NCBI GenBank assembly: GCA_029975525.1
Contig: JARKOX010000166.1
Location: 1-61,064, forward strand
Reading direction: 5' to 3'
Origin: Prolixibacteraceae bacterium
GTDB taxonomy: Bacteria; Bacteroidota; Bacteroidia; Bacteroidales; Prolixibacteraceae
DNA: 61,064 bases
Of the stretch, positions 51,176-60,318 are shown piece after piece. The notes under the pieces are model-generated. The model did not search any database. It worked only from the letters and a program-made list of their open reading frames with translations, and was not told the DNA's origin. The first letter of the stretch is position 1. Every line of letters starts with the position of its first letter. A program made the position numbers and the translations under genes.

Positions 51176-52681
51176 TTAAAAATGGTGGGTGAGCGGAGTT
51201 TTCTTCCAGCGGTTTTGGGCGGGAACAAACTCTTTGTATCCGTAAACACGGCTCAGTTTATCCAGGTAATCGATGTAGGCCGAGATGATGACCATATCTT
51301 CGCAGTCGTCGTTACACCGGGCGGTGCCGGTCAGGGTATTCCGGTTTTTTTCGACGAAGTGGGTGTCGTATTTCCCTTCAATAAAGTCGGGGCAGTTCAT
51401 GATCTTCTCCAGGTATTTGATGGAGGTTTTTACACCCGTGATTTTGTATTCATACAGCGCGCGTTTCATGCGTTTGATCGCTTCGTCGCGGGTATTTCCC
51501 CACACAATGAGTTTGGAGATCATCGAGTCGTAATAGATCGGGATTTCGTATCCTTCGTAAACATAGCCGTCGGTGCGGACGCCGAATCCGAGCGGTTCGG
51601 TTATTTTACAAATTTTCCCCGCGCTGGGCATGAAGTTGTTGTCGGGGTCTTCGGCATAAATCCGGCATTCGATGGCGTGTCCCTGTTGAACCAGCTCTTC
51701 CTGTGCAAAAGGAAGTTTTTCTCCCTGGGCAACCAGGATTTGCTGTTTGACCAGGTCGATCCCGGTGACGCGCTCGGTGATCGGGTGTTCCACCTGCAGG
51801 CGCGTGTTCATTTCGAGGAAGTAGTAGTTCAGGTTGTTATCGACCAGAAATTCGATGGTTCCGGCGCCGGTGTAACGGACCGTTTTGGCGGCTTCAACGG
51901 CGGCTTCGCCCATTTGCCTGCGCAATTGGGGCGTCATCAGGGGCGAGGGGGTTTCTTCGATCATTTTCTGGTGGCGGCGCTGAATGGAGCACTCGCGTTC
52001 GAAAAGGTGGACCGTGTTCCCGTATTCGTCGGCCAGGATTTGAAACTCGATGTGGTGGGGCGAGGTAATGTATTTTTCGATATACACCGAACCGTCGCCA
52101 AAAGCAGACTGCGCTTCGGAACGGGCGGCACGCAGGGCGGTGAGTACCTCCTTTTCGCGGTGGACCAGTCGCATCCCTTTTCCGCCCCCGCCGGCTGCTG
52201 CTTTGATCATTACCGGCAACCCGATTTTCTGGATCTCTTCCAACGCGCGCACTTCGTCAGAAATGCTGCCTTCGGTTCCGGGAACTACCGGAATGCCGGC
52301 TTTTTGCATGGTTTCGCGGGCCTTGATCTTATTGCCCATCTGCACGATCACCTCCGGCGACGGTCCGATGAAGATAATGCCTTCTTCGCGGCACCGGCGG
52401 GCAAAAGTGGCATTTTCCGACAAAAAACCGTATCCCGGGTGGATGGCATCCGCCTGGCAGTTGCGGGCGACTTCAATAATTTTTTCAATATTCAGATAAC
52501 TCTCCGACGATGGGGCCTTGCCGATGTAATAGGCTTCGTGCGCATAACGGACGTGCAGGGAAAGACGATCGGCTTCGGAGTAAACCGCTACGGTTTCAAT
52601 GTCCATTTCCCGGCAGGTTCGCATGATCCGTACAGCAATTTCTCCGCGGTTGGCTACTAAAATCTTCTTGATTTTACGCAT
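51176..52681 (-). CDS. accC: biotin carboxylase subunit
   Basis: ATP-grasp enzyme of 501 residues that carboxylates biotin with bicarbonate and ATP. The start MRKIKKILVANRGEIAVRIMR (ATG 52681) is the family N-terminus; a longer frame begins at 52729. KAAAGGGGKGMR (ATP-grasp glycine loop), EFQILAD, ERECSIQRRHQK and LEMNTRLQVEHPITE complete the active site. A C-terminal extension of about 50 residues beyond the usual 450 is present. It is the first gene of the three-gene biotin operon and divergent from the DUF5916 gene. Confidence 0.93.
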   Translation of the reverse strand: MRKIKKILVANRGEIAVRIMRTCREMDIETVAVYSEADRLSLHVRYAHEAYYIGKAPSSESYLNIEKIIEVARNCQADAIHPGYGFLSENATFARRCREEGIIFIGPSPEVIVQMGNKIKARETMQKAGIPVVPGTEGSISDEVRALEEIQKIGLPVMIKAAAGGGGKGMRLVHREKEVLTALRAARSEAQSAFGDGSVYIEKYITSPHHIEFQILADEYGNTVHLFERECSIQRRHQKMIEETPSPLMTPQLRRQMGEAAVEAAKTVRYTGAGTIEFLVDNNLNYYFLEMNTRLQVEHPITERVTGIDLVKQQILVAQGEKLPFAQEELVQQGHAIECRIYAEDPDNNFMPSAGKICKITEPLGFGVRTDGYVYEGYEIPIYYDSMISKLIVWGNTRDEAIKRMKRALYEYKITGVKTSIKYLEKIMNCPDFIEGKYDTHFVEKNRNTLTGTARCNDDCEDMVIISAYIDYLDKLSRVYGYKEFVPAQNRWKKTPLTHHF

Positions 52682-52900
52682 AAATTTGAATACAGATTTT
52701 ACTTTTTTTCTTGAAACAACTATTAACAACTCTCAAATTACGAAAAAGTTTAAAGGTTCCTTTCATTGTGTCAAACTACCCGTGATTACTGCGGAAATGG
52801 TTGCTTTTTTTTCGAAAAAACTAAAGAACGGTTATAATTTTTTGCGGATATTATTTTCCTGTCGATTTTTATTTACTTTTGAATATTGCTATTCCTGAAC

Positions 52901-55516
52901 ATGAAAATTGTACGGCTTTTTTTACAGCTTGTAATGGTTTTGTCCCCGGTAATTTTGGCTGCCCAGCCCGGGACTTATTCGCTTTCATCCGATTCGCTGG
53001 TGAATTTTCATGCCAGTAACAAAAGAGTTTATTACGCCACCCGAACCGCCCAAAAACCCAAAGTAGACGGGCGGCTCGATGATCTCTGCTGGGAACAGGG
53101 AAGCTGGAGCGGAGGGTTTGTTCAGCAGCAACCTCGTCAGGGGCAGGCTCCTTCGCAGGAAACCGAAATCAAAATCCTTTTCGATAGCGACAACCTTTAT
53201 GTGGCGATGCGCTGCTGGGACAACGAACCAGGAAAAATCAGCCCGCTGCTGGGGCGCCGCGATGATTTTACCACCGGCGACATGGCCGGGATAGCCCTGG
53301 ATACCTACTTCGATAAGCGGACCGCTTTTGAGTTCAACCTGTCGGCAGCAGGCCAGAAAATTGACCTGGTGCACCTGGGCGCTTACCAGTGGGATACCAA
53401 TTGGGATGCGGTGTGGGAAGGCAAAACCCATGTGGGGGATTCGCTCTGGACGATTGAAATGCGGATCCCGTTCAGTCAGCTGCGCTTTGCCGACAAGCCC
53501 GAACATGTGTGGGGGATGCACATCTGGCGCTGGATCGACCGCCTCGATGAGGAGGACCAATGGAAGCTGATTCCGATTGACGCCCCGGCCATGGTTTATA
53601 TTTTTGGGGAACTCAGGGGAATCAGCGGCATCAGCCCGAAACGAAACTTCGAGGTGATGCCCTTTGCCAAAGTACGCTACCTCTCCGGAACCGAAAATAA
53701 AAACTGGTTTGGCATGGGGCTGGATGGGAAAATAGGCCTCTCCTCCAATTTTACGCTTGATTATACGTTCAATCCCGACTTCGGACAGGTGGAGGCAGAC
53801 CCTTCGGAGTTAAACCTGACTGCCTACGAAGTTTTTTACAATGAAAAACGTCCGTTCTTCCTGGAAGGGAGTGCCATGCTCGATTACAGTATCGGCGGCG
53901 ATATGCTTTTTTATTCGCGCCGCATTGGCCATGCCCCCAGTTATTCGCCCTACCTGGAAGCGGGGCAGTCGGCCCAGGTACCGGGTAACACGTCTATCAT
54001 CAGTGCATTGAAACTGACCGGCAAAAGTAAAAAAGGGCTTTCGGTAGGCCTGGTGAATAGCCTCACCGCCCGTGAAGAAGCCACTGTTTCATCGGCCGAA
54101 GAGGTGTTTCGTGAAGCGGTGGAGCCGTTTTCCAACTATTCGGTGGGACGGCTGAAACAGGATCTCAACAATGGCAATACGGTGATCGGCGGAATGTTCA
54201 CTTCTGTTTTACGGTCGATCAAAGATGAACAGCTCACTTTTTTACCCGACAAATCGCTGGTGGGAGGGACCGATTTTCTGCACAACTGGAAAAACCGGAA
54301 ATATTTTGTCGATATGAAAAGTTTTTGGTCCCATACTACCGGAAACAAAGAGGCCATTTCGCAACTGCAGTTGTCGTCGCGGCACTATTTCCAGCGGCCC
54401 GATGCCGCACACCTGGCGTTCGATCCTGAGCGGACCGCCTTGTCGGGCTGGGGAGGCGAGCTGCGCGGCGGAAAACAGAGCGGCAAATTCAGGGCTGCCG
54501 GAAAGCTGAGCTGGCGTTCGCCCGGCGTTGAGCTGAACGATCTGGGCTATCTTCGCGAAGCCGACCTGATCAGCCAGGAGGCCGAGTTCACGTACCAGGT
54601 GAACAAACCGAAAGGGATTTTCCGGAATTACAGCACAACTGTCCTGCAGCGCCATCAGTGGAGTTACGGCGGGGAAAACACGGGAGACCTGTTCCGGTTG
54701 GATTCCAGGGTGAAATTTACCAACCTGTGGCAGATCAACCTGTATGCTGCACGATATATCAACCGGGTCGACACCCGCCAGCTGCGGGGTGGTCCTTCGT
54801 TGCGAATGGACTCCTTTACCAACGGCGAACTGTTTGTGCAAACCAACAGCAGCCGCAAAGTTTTTGTTGGCACCGGCTATTTCCGGCGGTGGGTTGACGA
54901 CGGCATTTCCGGGATCAACGAATATAACTTTAAAATCAGGTGGCAGGTGAGCGACCGTTTCATGCTTTCGTCGAACACCAAATATGAAGTGGTTGCCGAC
55001 AACAGCCAGTATGTAACCCGGAAGATTACCGCGGCTGAAACCAAATACCTGGTGGGGGAAATTGCCCGGAAAACATTGTACACTACGCTGAGGGCCGAGT
55101 TTTTTGTGACCCCCGAATTGTCGCTGCAGCTTTACGGCAGCCCGTACGCCTCCACCGGACAGTACCGCTCCTTTAACAAGGTAGCCGACAGTGGCGCCCG
55201 CGACCTCCACAAGAGGTTTTCCCCGCTTACTATTCTGTCGCAGCAGGATGGCCGTCTGCACCTGGATGAAGACCGGAACGGCACCCCCGATTTTTATATT
55301 TCCAATCCCGATTTCAATTTTCAGGAGTTTCGGTCAAACTTTGTTTTGCGCTGGGAGTACAAAGCCGGATCTACCTGCTATTTCGTCTGGTCGCACAACC
55401 GTTCGCGGTACGAACAGGGCTACAATCCCTCTATTTTCGATAGTTTCAGAGGGATTTCGGGAGTTGGGCCACAAAATCTCTTTATGCTGAAATTTAGTTA
55501 CTGGTTCTCGTTGTAG
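52901..55516 (+). CDS. DUF5916 outer-membrane protein with CBM9-like domain
   Basis: Exported protein of 871 residues. The signal peptide ends SPVILAAQ; a carbohydrate-binding-family-9-like sandwich follows (about 45-225: KVDGRLDDLCWEQG, FDSDNLYVAMRCWD, WTIEMRIPFSQLRF), then the DUF5916 region, which has the alternating aromatic pattern of an outer-membrane barrel and ends in phenylalanine/leucine-rich KFSYWFSL. Common in Bacteroidota; function unknown, sugar binding is only suggested by the N-domain. ATG 52901 is preferred to the TTG at 52886. Its promoter probably includes TACTTTTG at 52873-52880. Confidence 0.85.
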   Translation: MKIVRLFLQLVMVLSPVILAAQPGTYSLSSDSLVNFHASNKRVYYATRTAQKPKVDGRLDDLCWEQGSWSGGFVQQQPRQGQAPSQETEIKILFDSDNLYVAMRCWDNEPGKISPLLGRRDDFTTGDMAGIALDTYFDKRTAFEFNLSAAGQKIDLVHLGAYQWDTNWDAVWEGKTHVGDSLWTIEMRIPFSQLRFADKPEHVWGMHIWRWIDRLDEEDQWKLIPIDAPAMVYIFGELRGISGISPKRNFEVMPFAKVRYLSGTENKNWFGMGLDGKIGLSSNFTLDYTFNPDFGQVEADPSELNLTAYEVFYNEKRPFFLEGSAMLDYSIGGDMLFYSRRIGHAPSYSPYLEAGQSAQVPGNTSIISALKLTGKSKKGLSVGLVNSLTAREEATVSSAEEVFREAVEPFSNYSVGRLKQDLNNGNTVIGGMFTSVLRSIKDEQLTFLPDKSLVGGTDFLHNWKNRKYFVDMKSFWSHTTGNKEAISQLQLSSRHYFQRPDAAHLAFDPERTALSGWGGELRGGKQSGKFRAAGKLSWRSPGVELNDLGYLREADLISQEAEFTYQVNKPKGIFRNYSTTVLQRHQWSYGGENTGDLFRLDSRVKFTNLWQINLYAARYINRVDTRQLRGGPSLRMDSFTNGELFVQTNSSRKVFVGTGYFRRWVDDGISGINEYNFKIRWQVSDRFMLSSNTKYEVVADNSQYVTRKITAAETKYLVGEIARKTLYTTLRAEFFVTPELSLQLYGSPYASTGQYRSFNKVADSGARDLHKRFSPLTILSQQDGRLHLDEDRNGTPDFYISNPDFNFQEFRSNFVLRWEYKAGSTCYFVWSHNRSRYEQGYNPSIFDSFRGISGVGPQNLFMLKFSYWFSL

Positions 55517-55526
55517 CAAAGGTTTT

Positions 55527-55534
55527 TATCTTTG
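55527..55534 (+). promoter_or_regulatory. TAnnTTTG box directly before MATE gene
   Basis: TATCTTTG ends 6 bp before ATG 55541. A normal start distance would place transcription at or next to the ATG, so a leaderless mRNA is possible; the -33 position reads GTTC, a poor match. Confidence 0.45.
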
Positions 55535-55540
55535 CGCCCC

Positions 55541-56878
55541 ATGAAACTGCATGAATATTTTCCGTTTTACAGGCGAAACCTGTTGCTGGCTGCGCCGGTC
55601 GTGATGTCGCAGATCGGGCAGGTAACGGTTTCGCTGATCGATAATATGATGGTCGGATATGTGGGAACGACCGAGCTGGCTGCTGCCTCTTTTGCCAACA
55701 ATGTGTTTATGATCGGGATGATTTTCGGAATGGGAATCACGTTTGGATTGACCCCGCTCACCGGAGAAACCTATGGCAAGGGAAAGCTGAAACAAACAGC
55801 CCAGTGGCTGAAAAACGGAGTGGTCACCCACCTGCTGGCAGCTGTCGGACTCTCCCTGCTGATGCTGTCGGTTTACTGGCTCTTGCCGTTTCTGGGGCAA
55901 ACCCATGATGTGGTGAAACTTGCTCAACCCTACTACCTGTGGTTGTGCGCCTCGTTGCTCCCTTTTATGATCTTTTTTACCTTCAAACAGTTTTGGGAAG
56001 GAATTGGCAACACCCACATCGCTATGATCATTACCCTGACCGCCAATGTGGTCAATGTGGTTGTCAATTACCTTTTTATTTTTGGAAAATTTGGCTTTCC
56101 CGAGCTGGGGCTTACCGGCGCCGGTATCGGCACTTTTGCTGCCCGTTTTACGATGCCTTTCCTGTTTTGGGTCATCATTCGGAGGAACTGCCGCTACCGG
56201 CGTTATCTCATCCTGGCGCATCACCAGCTGCTGCGGCTGACCGATATTGTCAAGATTCTCCGGTTAGGAATTCCGATCGCCTTTCAGCTGATTGTTGAGG
56301 TGTCGGCCTTTAGCCTGGGCGCTGTCATGATGGGCTGGCTCGGCGAAGTTGATCTGGCAGCTCACCAGGTTGCGATCGGAATGGCTTCGTTTACCTATAT
56401 GATTGCGGTGGGAATTTCGTCGGCAACCACCATCCGGGTGAGCCACCAAAAAGGCGTCCACGACTACCTCTCGATGAAACGGGCGGCCTACGCCTCTACC
56501 CATTTGGTGCTGTTTTTTATGTCGATGATGGGACTCACCTTTGTTTTGCTGAGAAATCAGCTGCCGCTTCTTTTTACCTCCGATCCGCAGGTGATTGCCA
56601 TTGCAGCGCAGTTGCTTGTTGTAGCTGCATTCTTTCAGGTTTTCGACGGGCTGCAGGTGGTTATGCTCGGCAGCCTCCGGGGTATGTCGGATGTGCGGAT
56701 TCCTATGCTCATCGCTTTTCTGGCCTACCTGGCGCTGGGACTGCCGGCAAGCTATTTCTTTGCGTTTGTCCTTAAACTGGGACCCGAAGGAATTTGGTAC
56801 GGTTATTTGCTGGGACTTGGTACTGCCGGTATCTTGTTCTATGGGCGATTCAGGAGAAATTTGAAGCAGCTGCTATAA
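55541..56878 (+). CDS. MATE-family multidrug/Na+ antiporter
   Basis: Inner-membrane exporter of 445 residues with 12 helices in two MatE halves (about 12-170 and 235-395), conserved LITLTANVVNVVVNYLFIFG near 170 and GWLGEVDLAAHQVAIG near 265. Exports cationic drugs or metabolites in exchange for sodium or protons. Most like the NorM/DinF group; no specific substrate can be named. The start is ATG 55541, not TTG 55532. A hairpin after the stop codon may end its transcript or one from the opposite strand. Confidence 0.93.
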   Translation: MKLHEYFPFYRRNLLLAAPVVMSQIGQVTVSLIDNMMVGYVGTTELAAASFANNVFMIGMIFGMGITFGLTPLTGETYGKGKLKQTAQWLKNGVVTHLLAAVGLSLLMLSVYWLLPFLGQTHDVVKLAQPYYLWLCASLLPFMIFFTFKQFWEGIGNTHIAMIITLTANVVNVVVNYLFIFGKFGFPELGLTGAGIGTFAARFTMPFLFWVIIRRNCRYRRYLILAHHQLLRLTDIVKILRLGIPIAFQLIVEVSAFSLGAVMMGWLGEVDLAAHQVAIGMASFTYMIAVGISSATTIRVSHQKGVHDYLSMKRAAYASTHLVLFFMSMMGLTFVLLRNQLPLLFTSDPQVIAIAAQLLVVAAFFQVFDGLQVVMLGSLRGMSDVRIPMLIAFLAYLALGLPASYFFAFVLKLGPEGIWYGYLLGLGTAGILFYGRFRRNLKQLL

Positions 56879-56910
56879 AAAAACGGGCTATCTGCGGTGA
56901 AGATAACCCG
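56877..56910 (-). terminator. minus-strand terminator after the MATE gene
   Basis: CGGG-C-TATCT (56884-56893) pairs with AGATA-A-CCCG (56901-56910). Seven T follow on the minus strand (56883-56877), where no gene ends, while the plus side has only ATTGTT. It could be a bidirectional terminator favouring transcripts from the right, with no annotated gene to its right on that strand. Confidence 0.7.
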
Positions 56911-57324
56911 ATTGTTCATAGTTTAGTTTAGCCAGATCAGAAAAGATATTAGTTTAATAGAGAAAAGGTAGTTCTGAATACTTTGTCAATTAACTTTCGT
57001 TTAACGCTTTGCTAATATAGCATAAATATGACTGCGCAACCACCTACTGTTAAAAATTTATTAATATTTGTTAAAAAGTGTTTTAAAATCCTTTTTAAAT
57101 GGTTGTGGGTCAGGGAGAGTTTAAACGTAAATATGTTATAGAATATATTTAGGACAGAATTCGTTGGGGCTGCCAAAAGCTTATTTTGAAAAATATTTCC
57201 TTGAAATTGCTTTTTTATATGTTGGTTATTAGGGTTTTATTGAATAAAACACAGAAAAACAACAACAATGTTAAAAGGGTGATAAAAATCATTAGTATTG
57301 AATACGAAATCTAAACCTGAGAAA
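56879..57324. other. intergenic region, 446 bp, possible small RNA
   Basis: No protein gene. The minus strand has a -7-like TATATTAG (57020-57013) downstream of TTGCGC, then about 110 AT-rich bases to the terminator at 56877-56910, giving a candidate small RNA of about 130 nt. The 11-mer GCAGTCATATT on the minus strand near 57031 recurs near 27625 in the uup-nth gap. The right part (57050-57324) is very AT-rich with no clear signal for the dehydrogenase gene. Confidence 0.3.
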
Positions 57325-58386
57325 ATGCTGGCAGTAAAACTTGTAGGAATTGAGCAGATGGCACTCGCCGAGGTGGAAAAGCCATCGAAAATTGGTCCGG
57401 ATGAGGTGTTGATCCGGATCCAGTCGGTTGGAGTTTGCGGATCAGATGTGCACTACTATGCCGATGGGAAAATTGGGAGCCAGGTCGTGGAGTATCCGTT
57501 TATTGTGGGGCACGAGTGTTCGGGAATTATTGAAGCCTGCGGTGCAGCAGTATTTCATGTAAAGGTTGGCGACCTGGTTGTGGTCGACCCTTCCGTGCAT
57601 TGTGGCCGATGCGACCAGTGCCTTGGCGGAAGGCCGCATACCTGCCGGAATAACCGTTTTTTGGGGTGCCCTGGCCAACTCGAAGGTTGCCTCACCGAAT
57701 ATCTGGTAATGCCGGCCTTCACCTGTTTTCCGGTTACCGGAATGATGGATGCCACCGAGGCTGCCCTCATCGAACCGCTTACCATTGGCGTGTATTCCGT
57801 AAAACTGGCCTCGCTTGTTTCTTCGGCTGCCAGCGTGGCCATTTTTGGCGCCGGACCGATTGGGTTGAGTATCCTGCTAAAGCTTCTTGCCGACGGAGTC
57901 AGCAATATTACCATGATCGAACCCCTGGATTACCGGTTGGAAATGGCTGGCAGAATGGGCGCTTTCCGACAAATTAACCCGTTGAAAGAAGAGGTTTTGG
58001 CCACCGTCGCGAAGGAGGAAAAATTGTTGCTGGATGTGGTTTTTGAAGCCAGCGGAGAGCAGGAAGCGGTTGATCATGCGCTGAAGATCCTGAAACCCGG
58101 CGGCAAACTGGTCCTGGTGGGCATTCCGGCCAGTGCCTCTTACCGGTTTGACATGGATTTGATGCGGCGCAAGGAGATCACCGTTATCAATGTAAGACGG
58201 CAGAACCATTGTGTGGAGGAGGCGATCGACCTCGTTGCCAGCCGGAAAGTTGATGTCAGAAAGATGGTAACCCACTATTTTGCTCCGGAAGAGACCCCCG
58301 CTGCCTTTGCGATGGTGGCCGGCTACAAGGATGGCGTCGTCAAGGCGATGATCAACTTTGGAACAGAGCTGTCGGGCAAAGGCTGA
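57325..58386 (+). CDS. zinc-dependent sorbitol/xylitol-type dehydrogenase
   Basis: Medium-chain NAD(P)-dependent polyol dehydrogenase of 353 residues. Catalytic zinc ligands C38 (GVCGSDVHYY), H63 and E64 (GHECSG); structural zinc cysteines C93, C96, C99 and C107; cofactor fold FGAGPIGLSIL. The SDVHYY and DPSVHCGRC segments are those of L-iditol/xylitol dehydrogenases, so oxidation of a sugar alcohol such as sorbitol is likely, exact substrate unproven. ATG 57325 is preferred to TTG 57298. Convergent with the LytTR regulator, 7 bp apart. Confidence 0.88.
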   Translation: MLAVKLVGIEQMALAEVEKPSKIGPDEVLIRIQSVGVCGSDVHYYADGKIGSQVVEYPFIVGHECSGIIEACGAAVFHVKVGDLVVVDPSVHCGRCDQCLGGRPHTCRNNRFLGCPGQLEGCLTEYLVMPAFTCFPVTGMMDATEAALIEPLTIGVYSVKLASLVSSAASVAIFGAGPIGLSILLKLLADGVSNITMIEPLDYRLEMAGRMGAFRQINPLKEEVLATVAKEEKLLLDVVFEASGEQEAVDHALKILKPGGKLVLVGIPASASYRFDMDLMRRKEITVINVRRQNHCVEEAIDLVASRKVDVRKMVTHYFAPEETPAAFAMVAGYKDGVVKAMINFGTELSGKG

Positions 58387-58393
58387 TTGCAGC

Positions 58394-59131
58394 TCAGATC
58401 ATATTTTTCTGGTTCAGGAGGTTTTGAAAAGCAATCCGGTAGGAGCTGCTCACCGGGATAAGTTTGTCGCGGATTTTGATGGTATTGTTTTCAATATAGT
58501 CGATTTTGTCGACGGCTACCAGGTAGGATTTGTGGACCCGGATAAACCGGGTTGGATCCAGAATCCCCTGGATGGTCTTAAAATTCTGCAGGGTCATAAT
58601 TTTGTCCGTTTCGGTGCGGATCAGCAGGTAGTCGCGCATCCCTTCTATGTAAAGGATTTTGCTGAAATAGACCTTCACCGTTTTGCTTCCCGATTTGATA
58701 AAGGTGTACTCCTGCCTGGCCGGGACTGTTTCGGCGGCCGGCGCTACAATACGCGACTGGTGTGCGGCATCTTTCAGAAAACGGGCATAAACTTTTTCGA
58801 CTGCCTTCACAAAACGCTCAAACGGGATGGGTTTCAACAGGTAGTCTACCACGTCTAACTCGTAGGCTTTCAGGGCGTAGTGGTCGTATGCGGTGGTGAG
58901 CACAATGTAGGGCGGGTCTTTCATCGTTTCCAGCAACTGGATGCCGGTAAATTCGTCCATCTGGATATCGAGAAAAAGCAGGTCGACTTTGTTTTCGCGC
59001 AGAAAAGTGAGCGAAGCCAGTGCACTATCGAAAGTAGCCAGCAAATTCAGGTAGTCGATCTTTTCGGCGTAGCGCTGAATTTTTTTCAGGGCAAGGATTT
59101 CGTCGTCAATAGCAACACAATTCATTTTCAT
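58394..59131 (-). CDS. LytTR-family response regulator
   Basis: DNA-binding response regulator of 245 residues. Receiver domain with D9/D10, phosphoacceptor D55 (LLFLDIQM) and K100 (YLLKPIPF); LytTR DNA-binding domain at about 140-240 with GMRDYLLIRT and FIRVHKSYLVAVDKI. Overlaps the kinase stop/start by 4 bp. Together they are a LytS/LytT-like pair, often controlling surface or transport functions in Bacteroidota; the targets are not evident. Confidence 0.92.
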   Translation of the reverse strand: MKMNCVAIDDEILALKKIQRYAEKIDYLNLLATFDSALASLTFLRENKVDLLFLDIQMDEFTGIQLLETMKDPPYIVLTTAYDHYALKAYELDVVDYLLKPIPFERFVKAVEKVYARFLKDAAHQSRIVAPAAETVPARQEYTFIKSGSKTVKVYFSKILYIEGMRDYLLIRTETDKIMTLQNFKTIQGILDPTRFIRVHKSYLVAVDKIDYIENNTIKIRDKLIPVSSSYRIAFQNLLNQKNMI

Positions 59132-60147
59132 GCCAGCGGAACTTTAAGGTGAACTTCAAAGGTATCTTCCAGTTGGTTGGTTTTGAGTAAGGCCTGGTTT
59201 CCGTAGAGCAAGTTAATGCGTTTTTCCACATTTTTCAACCCCATTCCGCTGCCCTCTCCCGGAAGCGAAAAGTTGTTCTTGCGGGTGTAGTTGAAAGTAA
59301 ACAGGTGGATGTGCTGCTCTTCAATGGAAAAATCGATAACGATTCCCGGGGTATCCGACTGTTTGTTGCAATGTTTGACCGCATTTTCAATGATCGGGAT
59401 AAAAAGAAGCGGGGGGACAGTTTTGCCGGTCACATTTCCGGTTATCCTGAATTGCAGAAAATTGGGCGATTGAAAGCTGAGCCGCGCCAGTTCGAGATAA
59501 TCTTCGATGTAGCTGATTTCACGCTCCAGCGGTACCTTTTCCTGGTTCGATTCGCGAAACATAAACCGCATAATTTTCGACAGCAGAAAGATGGCATTCG
59601 AGGCTTTCTCCCGGTCTTCAAAAATCAGTGAGTCGATGTTGTTCAGAACATTAAACAGGAAGTGCGGATTTACCTGGGCACGCAGGGTCCCCAGTTCCGA
59701 CTGGATGCTTCTCTTTTCCAGTTCGGCCCGCGAAAGCTGTATTTTAAAGGAGTGGCGGATCAGTTTCAAAGCCGATGCTGACCCAACAATGATAAAGTTG
59801 GAACTGAGGGAATAAAAAATTTCATGCGCCATCGGGTAGGGATAGACCCAGATGCCGATGTAGGGATGCAGGTTGTATTTGATGAAAATGGAGAAAAAGA
59901 CGTTTCCGCCAATAACAAGAATAAAACCGCTGAAAAAGATCAGGTACTTTTTCTTCAGCAAAAAGTGGGGGATCAGCAGTAAAATAACCAGGTAGGTGGT
60001 AATAATATCCAGCGGAAGGTAGGTGAGGTTGTCGCGCACGGCCGGCCATATCTCCTTGGTCGGCAAGGAAGGCAAAACCGTGTAAAAGCTGAAAATGGCA
60101 ATCCAGAAAAGGATATGGTCCAGTATTCTATATTTAAAAACCCTCAT
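59128..60147 (-). CDS. LytS-type sensor histidine kinase
   Basis: Membrane sensor of 339 residues with four N-terminal helices (about 9-27, 38-61, 67-90 and 107-125) and a cytoplasmic His_kinase domain: QVNPHFLFNVLNNIDSL contains the phosphorylated histidine, with VPPLLFIPIIENAVKH and GSGMGLKNVEKRI completing the ATPase. No periplasmic sensor domain. Partner of the adjacent regulator. Confidence 0.92.
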   Translation of the reverse strand: MRVFKYRILDHILFWIAIFSFYTVLPSLPTKEIWPAVRDNLTYLPLDIITTYLVILLLIPHFLLKKKYLIFFSGFILVIGGNVFFSIFIKYNLHPYIGIWVYPYPMAHEIFYSLSSNFIIVGSASALKLIRHSFKIQLSRAELEKRSIQSELGTLRAQVNPHFLFNVLNNIDSLIFEDREKASNAIFLLSKIMRFMFRESNQEKVPLEREISYIEDYLELARLSFQSPNFLQFRITGNVTGKTVPPLLFIPIIENAVKHCNKQSDTPGIVIDFSIEEQHIHLFTFNYTRKNNFSLPGEGSGMGLKNVEKRINLLYGNQALLKTNQLEDTFEVHLKVPLA

Positions 60148-60196
60148 AAATTACTGTTTCTACCACAATTGTATCTGAAATAATTGTTCTGTTGCT

Positions 60197-60224
60197 AAAA
60201 AAATCTGCCACTGCCTGGGGTGGC
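60197..60224 (-). terminator. intrinsic terminator of the symporter gene
   Basis: GCCAC (60207-60211) pairs with GTGGC (60220-60224); on the minus strand AGA and seven T follow. It lies about 95 bp past the symporter stop codon, and separates it from the kinase gene. Confidence 0.6.
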
Positions 60225-60318
60225 TCTTCCAACCGGTGTTCCGGCACGGCGAATGCTGTTTGTCGATCGCGACGGAGAACAAAGCTGTCCACACGTTCCG
60301 GCCGGTAGTAGGAGGAAA

